Positions 34,901 through 41,455 of a stretch of 64,000 nt of DNA are shown here, in pieces. Under the pieces are notes generated by a model, which saw nothing but the letters and a program-made list of their open reading frames with translations, searched no databases and was not told the origin of the DNA. Both the position numbers and the translations under genes were made by a program. Positions within the stretch are counted from its first letter, which is position 1; every line of letters starts with the position of its first letter. Where the stretch lies: NCBI GenBank assembly GCA_023269675.1, contig JAHFSX010000002.1:287319-351318 (forward strand). Reading direction: 5' to 3'. Origin of the DNA: Verrucomicrobiota bacterium. Its GTDB lineage: Bacteria > Verrucomicrobiota > Kiritimatiellia > RFP12 > UBA1067.

Positions 34901-37900
34901 TTATCCTCCACGGCTTGGTAGAAACGGTTGGTATAGAGTTCACCCTCCGCCAAGCCCTTCAGGAACGTCGATGTCGACGCGGTGTAGATGAGATGGTCCT
35001 CGCGAGGGTCGGCGCGCAGCGTCAGGTCAACGGTCGCCCCCACGTCGGTCACAGCGTGGTAGCGGGTGCTGTCGTTCAACACAACCCACACACCCTTGAC
35101 GACGGCGTTGTCCACAAAGAAACAGGGAATCGTGAACGTGTCCGCGTCGACCACGGTGACCGCGTTGTAGCCATTGTACGAAGGGTGCCCCCCGTAATTC
35201 GCGATCAAGACCACATCGCCGCTGGCCAGTCCGTGCGCCGGCGCATGGACGGTCACCGGCGAAAGTCCCGGAGTTCCCGTGTAGTTCAGGATCGCATGAA
35301 CGCTGCCGAGGATCCCGACCAAGCGCAAAGTCTGCCAAGTGTCGTCGCTGTCGATGTCGTCGTCGTTATCAAGCAGGTGCGCCGCGTTCAGAGCCGGCGG
35401 AGGCACCGGATCACTGGGGAAGCTCAGGAGTGCGCCTGCCCGTTCCGGACGAACCATGATGCGCACCGTCGAAACTTCCGTCACGTTGGTGACCACATCC
35501 CCGGCCACGACGGGGGCGTCGTTTACGCCTGTAACCTTGACGGTCACGCAGGCCTCGCTCCGGGCGCTGGGTGTGCGCGGAACCGGGGTTTCCCACATGC
35601 CGGCCGTTTCGGGCGCAACTGTAAACGGCACGGGGATTGCGAAGGTGTCCTCATCAATCACCGCGATCTCGTACTCGCCGTTGTATGCGGTGAGTGAGAC
35701 CCCGGAGAGGATCACCGAATCGCCCGTAAGGAGACGATGGTTCATCGCCGTGATCCAGGTGTTGCTGCTGGTGCCCCCCTCGATGCCGTCCACCCGGGCG
35801 GAGCCGATGTCGAGGATCTCGTAATAGAAGGTGTCGAGGATTTCCACGCCCACCGGCAGCGCCTGGAACACGGAGGCGCCGCGCGGGTCGTAAGAGAGTG
35901 CGGTTCCCCGCAGCGGAGCCCCTGAAGGCGTCATGGCCACAGTCGCGCCCAGCTGAGACAAGGTGGCCGCCGCGTCGCCCGCGCCGGGCCCCGAAGCCGT
36001 GCTGACATCCACGATCACGAGCCGGTCATTGCCGTCGGCGTCTAAATCGTTGCCCAACACGTCGAACGCGCCGACATCGTCCTCGGTGATTGTCACGGCG
36101 TCGCCGACGGCCTGCGGGGTGGCGTTTCTCAGGCCGAAGGGGGTGCCGTCAACGGTGGCGCCCGGAGTCTGGAGCAGTATGCTGGAGGTCGTGACGGAAG
36201 GCCGGCCCTGCCAGCCGCCGTAGATCGCGGGGCTGACGGAGCTGTGGGGTATGAAGGCGAAGCCGCGGCTCTGGGGAGCGGAGGCAATGGAGTTGTGCGC
36301 GGTATCGAGACGGCTGGTGCCCGCCACGGAATCGGGGTCGTTAAAGACCGTGAGGAAGGTTTGTCGAATGACCGGGGCGCCAGTCTCTGACTTGGCGACC
36401 GCGACGGAGCCGCGACCGTGCGCGGAGAGGAGTTTGGCGAATTCGGCGGCGTTGGTCACGAGGGAACCCCGAACCACGGGGGTGGGGTTCAGCGGTGAGA
36501 AAGCGGTGAAGTCTGCAATGTCGCCCTTGGGGAAGGTGACAACGACGCCGCGGCCCGGGGTGAGAATATAGGACGCGGGAATGCCGGCGGCCGGCGCCAG
36601 GGTTGTGTAAACCATGTTGGTGAGGGCGAGCAAGCCATGCCCGAACTCGTGGACCGCCACACCGTTGACGAAGAGTGTGAAACCGGAGAGGTCGACGGCC
36701 TGCCCGTCGCGGGGAGCGAAGAGCTCAATGAACTGATCCGTGTCGCCGGGTTCGGCTGACAACTGGATTTCGGTGACGGCGGGCCGGGTGGCGGCGGCAG
36801 GATCCGCCGCCCCGGCTGCGCCGACCCCATTCACGCCGGAGACCCGGAGGAGACCGCGCTGATCCAGCACCGTGGCGGGGGACGGGTTGGCGAACCCGAT
36901 GGCGGGGCTGTCAGCAAGGGGTAAGCGGTACGGGATGACGGACGCGGATGTGTCGAGCGGGGCGAGCCGGGCGTTCGTGCTGATGAGGTCAAAATCGGGG
37001 TCAAGCAGAAAGACGGACGTGCCGCCCTGCTGCTGGTTGGGTACGTACGTGGAGTCGTCGCAGATGTTGCCGCCCAGCGACCAGATCTCCGCGCCGCTGT
37101 CCAGGTTGAGGGTCCGCGTCGCGGGATCGTCGGCCAAGACGGCGTTGCAGAACAGGACGTGCGTGCCCGAGGCCGCGTAGACCGAGGAGGCGGTGTATTC
37201 GAGGGAGGCGTCAGAGTTCGCGGCAAAGGTGCAGTGAACGATGTCAATGACGGCATAATCGTCCAGCGACCCGTCAGGGAACTCGGTGAAGATGGCGCCG
37301 CCGGCTCCGTTCGGGGAGCGCTGCGCGTTCGAATCGAACAGCGTGTTGGTGATGCCGATGTCGCAATCGGTATAGGTGGAGATCGCGCCTCCGCCGTAAC
37401 CGTCCTCCGTGACGGCGTTGCGCAGGAACGCGCAACCTTCAAGGGACAGCCCCCCCCCGAAGACGTCGATGGCCCCGCCATATTGGGTGGCCACAGAGTC
37501 CCGGATGACAACGTTGCGCAGCGTGAGCTTGCCGTTTGCGCTGACGGAGAACGCGCCGCCCGCGGGGGCGGTCGCGTGGGCGAAGGTGATGCCCTCGATG
37601 GTCACGGGCGAGCCGACGGTGAGGATCCGGCGGTCGGGCGTGCCGTTGCCGTCCGAGTCTCCCGTGACGGTCAGAAGATCCGCGCCGGGCCCCTTGACCG
37701 TAAGGGTCCGTCCAGTTTCAATGACGGGCGCGGAGGCGGACATGCGGACCGTGGCCGGGTAGGACGGGAGGGCAAACGTGATGACATCGTTGTTGGCGAA
37801 GTGCTCGAGCGCATGCTGGAACGTTCCCGGCGTGCCGTCGTTGACCAGCTTCGTGACCAGCCAGTTCCGGGGCGGGTCTTGGACCTGGAGGGCCAGCGTC

Positions 37901-40398
37901 CGTGTCGTAGTGAAAAGCTGGTAGTCCTTGGCCGTGAGGGTAAAGAGGGTCCCGTACGGGTCGTCGGGCGGGAACGGGTAGGTGACGGACGGGGTGAAGG
38001 TGATGTTTGTGACGAGGTTCAGGATGTGGCCGATATTGGCGGAGGTGATGGTGTACCCGCCGACACCCTGAGCGGAAAAACCGGACGCGCTGACATTGAC
38101 GTTGCCGAACACGCCTTTGGCGGGGTTATCAATGGCGAAGGAGAAGGTCACGGCGTTGGTGTCGTCGCTGGAGAGCGTGACGTCCACAAAAGGATGGATG
38201 ACGGCGCCCGGGGAGAATAGAACAGGCTGTTCTTCCGGAACGCGGAGATCGGGAGCGGCGTTGACGCGCTCGATGTGGACGACGACCTCGTTGTTGGCGT
38301 CTGTGAGCCCCGTTTCGTCGGTGACGGAAAGGGTGATGCGGGCGGAGACGGACTGGCCCACCGCGAGGCCATCCAAGGCGTCCGCAAACGGCGTGAACGT
38401 GGCGGTGCGCAGCAGGGCGGAGAGGGCGGAAGGCGACTGGAGGCTACCCATGCTCCCCCTCGTGTTCATGTCGATTTCGCCGATCTCCGGGGCGATGCCG
38501 ATCGCGGCCCTGACGGGCTGGCTGCCGGCTTCGTCGGGGTCGGTGACATACACCAACGGGTACGGCTTTGCGGAGGGGGCCGCGCTGGTGATGTAAACAT
38601 CCTTGGGGGCGCCGTTGCCCAAATGGATGTCGGGCGGACGCCGCAACTGGTTGAGCGTGATGGCGTTCGTTTGGACGGTGGTATCGAAGCCGTCATACAA
38701 TTTGAAGATGAAATAAACATTACCCGTGTTCTCGGTCAGAACCCCCTCGGCAGCGTTGAACTGGGTGTTCCGCAGCAACAGGTCAAGGTCGACGCGGTTG
38801 CCTGTGCCGATGACCCCGCCTGCCGGAGGCAGGGCGCCGCCGCTGCTCTTGCTGAGTGTGCCGTAGGCCTCATAACCGGGCGCGAGGAAAAGAGAAAGCG
38901 TGAAGCTCGTCTGCGTGTCGTCAGGGTCGGTGATGCTTTCGAGCGTGAAGGGGGTATGCGTCTCCAGCTCGTCCATCTGCTCTTGGCCGGGATTGACTTT
39001 GACGACGAACTCGGGCGGGTTGTTCTTGAAATGCAGATGGACCATCATCGTGTTCGTAATGGCGAGATGGTCGCTTCGGCCGGAGGCAATCACCGTGACG
39101 GCGATGTCGTTGGTGCTGCCGACCACCCCGAAAAGGTCGTCAGCCGCCTTGATTTTGACGGCTCGGATCCACGTCGCCTGGCCGGAAAGCGTGGCGTTGA
39201 GGTTGGAAACCGCGCTCACGAAGGCGCTCACGGTGGAATTCGAGAAAACGAGCTGAAGCCGGGGATCGCTGACAAAAACATCGAGCTTTTCCGGGCTGGG
39301 ACGGTCATCGTCAGGATCGCTAAACGCGACGGACGCGAAGGCGTTCGTAAAGGGATCCTCGTTGGATATGAAAATCTCGGCGGGCAGCCCGGTAATGGAC
39401 GTCGGGTCGGGCACGGCCGTCACTGTGATGTTGAAACCGTTCGATCGGGTGTGCGTCCCGTCCGAGGCCACGAGCGTCGCGGCGGCGGTGCCGTTCGCGT
39501 TTGCAAAGGGGTGGACAACGAGCGCGAGGTTGGTGCTGCTGCCGCCGACGGGCAGGAACGCATAGCTTTCGATCAGGCCGCTCGGCGCGAACGTCACGGT
39601 GTTGGTGAGCAGGTTGGTGTTGCCGCCGTAGGCCACCGAAAACGTGTTGGTGCCTGCGGCGTCCTCGTCAAAGACGATGCTCCCCTGCAGCCCGTTTACG
39701 GTGGGAACAGGTGCGACCGTGAGCGGGACGGCAATGCTGTTTGTCCAGCCGCCGAAGGCGTCCGTGACGTAGACGGTGAAGGTGTCGCTGCCGGCCCGTC
39801 CTGCAAGGGGAATGAGGCCGAAGGTGCTGCCGGCGGTCGGGAAAACATTGGCGGCCGGGAAAAGCGTGGCGTTGCTGTGTCTGCCCCATAAGACCGTCGC
39901 GGCCGCATTGCGGGTGACGGTCAGCGTGGCGGATGTCGAGTCTTGGTCGATGTGTCCGTTATGGAACCCGTTTGTGCCGGAATACGTCACCGTCGGCCGC
40001 TCACGGACCGTCACGTTGACCGTGTTGGTGACGGTGTGCACGGCCGTCGGACTTTCCGCAGCGATGAGCCTGAGCGTCTGGGGGCCGCCTACGGTGTCGC
40101 CCTGCGTGACGAGGCTGCGCGACGTATCGGTGCCGCTGGGCGGAACCACGCTGCACGTCACGAGCGCCGTCCCCGGGCCCTCGACCGTGACCGTCACGTT
40201 GCTGCCGTTCCAGCCCGACAGCGAAAACGCGTTGGTGACGGTCTGGCTACTGTAGAGGGCGATCGACGCGGGCAGCGACGAGAACCCCTGAGCATGCGCC
40301 AGCCCCGCGGCAGCCAGGGAGGCGACGACAGACAAGCCGCGCAGCCATCTGGCGGGCGCATCGGTCAGAAAGGAAGGGAAGTGGCGTGTGGTCTTCAT
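28930..40398 (-). CDS. Giant 3822-aa secreted repeat protein (beta-helix, VLAND modules, FG-GAP propeller)
   Basis: The signal peptide ends near AGLAHAQG (residue 37). Domains by sequence: Ig/cadherin-like strands (about 40-860); right-handed beta-helix (about 868-1135; VTIEGITFAHATAP, GGAIDVFGGGLSLEGCAFLR); lamin-tail-like domain (about 1210-1430; DQFIELFAPRDG); about ten tandem modules with the motif LDVLANDRxxP...YxPxxxFxGxxxFxYxVxD (about 1440-2700); further Ig-like units; a seven-blade FG-GAP propeller (about 3180-3590; FGQSVSISEDLIAVGA repeated); a putative-Ig unit; a C-terminal beta domain ending FFRVIVTP. Many Asp-rich turns suggest calcium binding. No transmembrane anchor or LPXTG/PEP-CTERM signal is seen. 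GGAGG precedes the ATG. It is the last gene of the operon, 40 nt after the PpiC-like gene. An adhesin or matrix role is inference. Confidence 0.85.
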   Translation of the reverse strand: MKTTRHFPSFLTDAPARWLRGLSVVASLAAAGLAHAQGFSSLPASIALYSSQTVTNAFSLSGWNGSNVTVTVEGPGTALVTCSVVPPSGTDTSRSLVTQGDTVGGPQTLRLIAAESPTAVHTVTNTVNVTVRERPTVTYSGTNGFHNGHIDQDSTSATLTVTRNAAATVLWGRHSNATLFPAANVFPTAGSTFGLIPLAGRAGSDTFTVYVTDAFGGWTNSIAVPLTVAPVPTVNGLQGSIVFDEDAAGTNTFSVAYGGNTNLLTNTVTFAPSGLIESYAFLPVGGSSTNLALVVHPFANANGTAAATLVASDGTHTRSNGFNITVTAVPDPTSITGLPAEIFISNEDPFTNAFASVAFSDPDDDRPSPEKLDVFVSDPRLQLVFSNSTVSAFVSAVSNLNATLSGQATWIRAVKIKAADDLFGVVGSTNDIAVTVIASGRSDHLAITNTMMVHLHFKNNPPEFVVKVNPGQEQMDELETHTPFTLESITDPDDTQTSFTLSLFLAPGYEAYGTLSKSSGGALPPAGGVIGTGNRVDLDLLLRNTQFNAAEGVLTENTGNVYFIFKLYDGFDTTVQTNAITLNQLRRPPDIHLGNGAPKDVYITSAAPSAKPYPLVYVTDPDEAGSQPVRAAIGIAPEIGEIDMNTRGSMGSLQSPSALSALLRTATFTPFADALDGLAVGQSVSARITLSVTDETGLTDANNEVVVHIERVNAAPDLRVPEEQPVLFSPGAVIHPFVDVTLSSDDTNAVTFSFAIDNPAKGVFGNVNVSASGFSAQGVGGYTITSANIGHILNLVTNITFTPSVTYPFPPDDPYGTLFTLTAKDYQLFTTTRTLALQVQDPPRNWLVTKLVNDGTPGTFQHALEHFANNDVITFALPSYPATVRMSASAPVIETGRTLTVKGPGADLLTVTGDSDGNGTPDRRILTVGSPVTIEGITFAHATAPAGGAFSVSANGKLTLRNVVIRDSVATQYGGAIDVFGGGLSLEGCAFLRNAVTEDGYGGGAISTYTDCDIGITNTLFDSNAQRSPNGAGGAIFTEFPDGSLDDYAVIDIVHCTFAANSDASLEYTASSVYAASGTHVLFCNAVLADDPATRTLNLDSGAEIWSLGGNICDDSTYVPNQQQGGTSVFLLDPDFDLISTNARLAPLDTSASVIPYRLPLADSPAIGFANPSPATVLDQRGLLRVSGVNGVGAAGAADPAAATRPAVTEIQLSAEPGDTDQFIELFAPRDGQAVDLSGFTLFVNGVAVHEFGHGLLALTNMVYTTLAPAAGIPASYILTPGRGVVVTFPKGDIADFTAFSPLNPTPVVRGSLVTNAAEFAKLLSAHGRGSVAVAKSETGAPVIRQTFLTVFNDPDSVAGTSRLDTAHNSIASAPQSRGFAFIPHSSVSPAIYGGWQGRPSVTTSSILLQTPGATVDGTPFGLRNATPQAVGDAVTITEDDVGAFDVLGNDLDADGNDRLVIVDVSTASGPGAGDAAATLSQLGATVAMTPSGAPLRGTALSYDPRGASVFQALPVGVEILDTFYYEILDIGSARVDGIEGGTSSNTWITAMNHRLLTGDSVILSGVSLTAYNGEYEIAVIDEDTFAIPVPFTVAPETAGMWETPVPRTPSARSEACVTVKVTGVNDAPVVAGDVVTNVTEVSTVRIMVRPERAGALLSFPSDPVPPPALNAAHLLDNDDDIDSDDTWQTLRLVGILGSVHAILNYTGTPGLSPVTVHAPAHGLASGDVVLIANYGGHPSYNGYNAVTVVDADTFTIPCFFVDNAVVKGVWVVLNDSTRYHAVTDVGATVDLTLRADPREDHLIYTASTSTFLKGLAEGELYTNRFYQAVEDKHGAIGIGPVDIVVIGINDAPTAPPDPVGLGVLTPLVTPSNTLETVLSDGLDLLYTLPPASGTPGRSDAQVLDRSHALPGTLVLTDLWSTDEDTPIVIEPADLLANDSDIDRIDVLSVVAVEAFSREGAALALSGGRIAYDPTASGPLQALSREEMAVDTFHVAVSDGMTGGTVTSLVAVIVEGRNDTPVAQPDAVGLSEDDVFTFNPILSPEDTPSLHDFDLDIDGQWPDDRLSLIVVTNLITGGEARVDLLPLLAQYNATVSQKLNQLADWQSYTDSFEYTVTDNSFLFAVADEFYVPSNTVGRTLNVLANDRDYTQAASSLTIVEVSPTLNGGTVTIAPDSRHLAYSSPAGGVGDDFFRYVVANGKGDRRSARVLVRSVVPPLNGILSAANDHFSVAYGETAVLDVLANDNMLPSNGAGLVLSTNVVTTSMPGQPIPSGNAFVYTATNGLVPLTFTYEVSAGGVSVARADVVVSIVDRRGTLNVQNDAFSVPAGSFSNALDVLSNDTLVTGAADHLRIRALLGPAAFGTAVTNASGTALVYTPNPGFVGVEQLRYLATDSIGGTGTGVVSIAVDKVVTAIDFFAVPATTNTAIFALDVLANDRTLPTPTGTLSVVSVSPADAAIGTIQVGGDGTRLEFIPSNVVGQVDFDYVVADSTARTATGRVTIATVPAGIYANTDRFLVRGGGSNYELDVLANDRSYPDLDKSYSILSIGTGADAPQAGGSVSIVDKRLRYTPAPGFFGQESFTYVMSDSVNTDSALVTVTVSRGELCANQDNFAVFYELESGGSEARAFTLPVLRNDRVQPPLGQVLQITGLGVGTNGPSHLGEVSVGAGGVSLVYRPAVAPATSYVERFTYEISDGTDRRASAVVEVQVFNRESKLDTLTKDDAFTVARNSTNNVMPVLRNDFAQPGTAAGWTLTGVSAAAYSGTVSFSSATVSYTPAADFVGVDTFTYSVSDGLGGTGSATVRVRVGAVPTMPDLFAVLSGSASNDLDVVANDVLNDAYASEYRLAQVFGATQGGSVMLSPSNTVLYAPATSYAGPYPYTEAFFYTVSDDAAGAVTGTVQVIVHETGSDRSTTTVTLYVAGRNDIPVILNASTNAPITDKQTARPFIGVTFVEVDEQTVEPVDVLVWLDSASKGVLRELGDFVDLGGGRYGLSHVTAAYATAQIRNLLFVPTENRITVPTTEVTRFTLSVTDNKSLSPVLDSQTTVAVTAVNDPPAISGTREGQTVYAATAIRLFSSVTIHEVDDLTAQPLDVTIRLNNPTHGILRNLGSFVLLTNGVYGATGLTAAQATQQMRLIEFLYGAYSVQPNAPQLTVFKISVNDRFAGPVEDSQTSVRAYSAFEGLLQPTNTAMKLSFGMAVDCSSDFAVIGAPLADITGIASGSALVYRLVPGTTNTWAAWRQLQPSSIEANDKFGQSVSISEDLIAVGATQDEVGGAAVGTVYIFQRNLGGSNNWGQLVRIAPTNLPAASQFGFAVALDGDLLAVGAPKATLSGATPAEGSVFLFGRNQGGTNAWGEITRWEPAGQTSLDFGWSVSLSGDHLIAGAPSNKSGLPSNSPRGAAFYLSRNVGGTNKWGFAQKIVVTNLTTAVDYGYSVSVDGSVLAIGAPQMSTTDGGVGQVLLYQKAAESNGWQEVSRWGSKTANERMFGGSVSVNKDFVFISGLGQLGLVDSGDAFLYRRDALHADRWDLAEKFTHSIDNEVELSSTTVSFKRDTAIVGAMFYYVGVFTPPDVGKVFMYRFKFNNAPVVADPVPDQIAEWNEPFAYTIPAGIFADPDVGDTLTVLPSLPAGGHGLNLIGMTVTGTPTTLGPVPVRVEATDGAGGAAFDTFDVVVLVDGVLLEATPRNLWNVQHFGRSVANPALESTVWGGAANMDGDAANNDNEYAFGGVPTAGDASGVITLAAAADGNMVVSYVRRRADPALVYTVQGTATLMPPVWMNVQTLVISEQTQVLDDQYERVNVTVSVPAAGPMMFFRVIVTP

Positions 40399-40438
40399 GC
40401 GTGGGTGACCTCCGGTGCGGGTGAAGAAATGGGACCTG

Positions 40439-41386
40439 TCATTGCGGGCCGCCGGCGAACGCCGGCGGCTGTAGCGGTTTCGCGGGGGACGGCGTAAACG
40501 AAGGCTTCGCTTTCATCTCAACCTTCACATCCGCAAGCAGCCCGGTTTTAAACGAGGCCTCGATCGCGCTCTGCTTTTCGCTCATGAGCTTACGGCGCAG
40601 GGCCGGCGCGGCCTCCTTGAAAGCGATCTGCTTGGCGTCGCGGACGCCGGATTTCATGACCACGTAGATGCCGTCGCCAGCAATAACGGGATCCGAAAAC
40701 TTGCCGGCCTCCAGCGCCGCGCCGGCCAAAAGGACCTCTTGCGGCACCCGTGAGGACTCCGGCAGATCCGCGTCGAACCACCCCAGATCTCCGCCGCGGT
40801 AGCGGCTGACGGCGTCCTCGGAGTGGTCTGCGGCGATTGTGCCGAAACCGGTGAGCCGGCCTTTATGGGTCGCCGCGTCACTGTCTTTCACAAAAGCGGC
40901 CACGGCCTCGGCCAGGGCGGCTTTGAGTTCTTCCACGTTCCGGCCCCGCCGGTAAAGGATGGCGAAGCGGTGCTGCGCGCCCTGGTGCAGGACGCCGTCC
41001 TTGCGCGCCTCGTAGGCGGCCTTCAGCTCCTCGTCCGTCACGCGCACGGCTTCGCGCTCTTTCTGGAGCGTGCCGGAGAGCCATTGCGAGATCAGGCGGG
41101 TCTCGGTCTCGTGACGGAATGCGGCGGAATCCGCGAGTCCGGCTTTCTCAGCCTTGGCGAGCATCGCCTCGCGTTCAATGAGCTGCCGGAGAACCGCGCC
41201 GGCGTCCGGGGCGGACGGACCGTCACGCCGACGCGCGACTTCGTCGTCGAAGTCCGCCTGCGTGATGGCGCGCCCCCCGACCGTCGCCAAGACGGGAGAG
41301 CTTGGCGCCTTCACTGACGGCGGCGACGACCGCGAGCAGCCGACAAGGACAGCCAAAAGGGTCAAAGTAAAAAGAACTTTTTGCAT
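40439..41386 (-). CDS. PpiC-type peptidyl-prolyl isomerase / SurA-like lipoprotein
   Basis: A 315-aa lipoprotein: signal MQKVLFTLTLLAVLVGC with lipobox Cys17 at the end. A SurA/PrsA-like N-terminal helical domain (TVGGRAITQADFDDEVARRR) follows, then a parvulin-type rotamase region (GGDLGWFDADLPES, ALEAGKFSDPVIAGDGIYVV). The Pro-rich tail reads PSPAKPLQPPAFAGG. GGAG lies 8 nt before the chosen ATG. It is a periplasmic foldase placed between the 833-aa and 3822-aa genes, with 69- and 40-nt gaps. This position argues for a dedicated chaperone of the giant exported proteins; that role is inference from context. Confidence 0.85.
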   Translation of the reverse strand: MQKVLFTLTLLAVLVGCSRSSPPSVKAPSSPVLATVGGRAITQADFDDEVARRRDGPSAPDAGAVLRQLIEREAMLAKAEKAGLADSAAFRHETETRLISQWLSGTLQKEREAVRVTDEELKAAYEARKDGVLHQGAQHRFAILYRRGRNVEELKAALAEAVAAFVKDSDAATHKGRLTGFGTIAADHSEDAVSRYRGGDLGWFDADLPESSRVPQEVLLAGAALEAGKFSDPVIAGDGIYVVMKSGVRDAKQIAFKEAAPALRRKLMSEKQSAIEASFKTGLLADVKVEMKAKPSFTPSPAKPLQPPAFAGGPQ

Positions 41387-41455
41387 CTGCTTATCTCCGG
41401 TATAGCCAAGGAAAAGAATCATGCGGCCCCTCGGCCGGCCCAGGCTATCGTGGCA

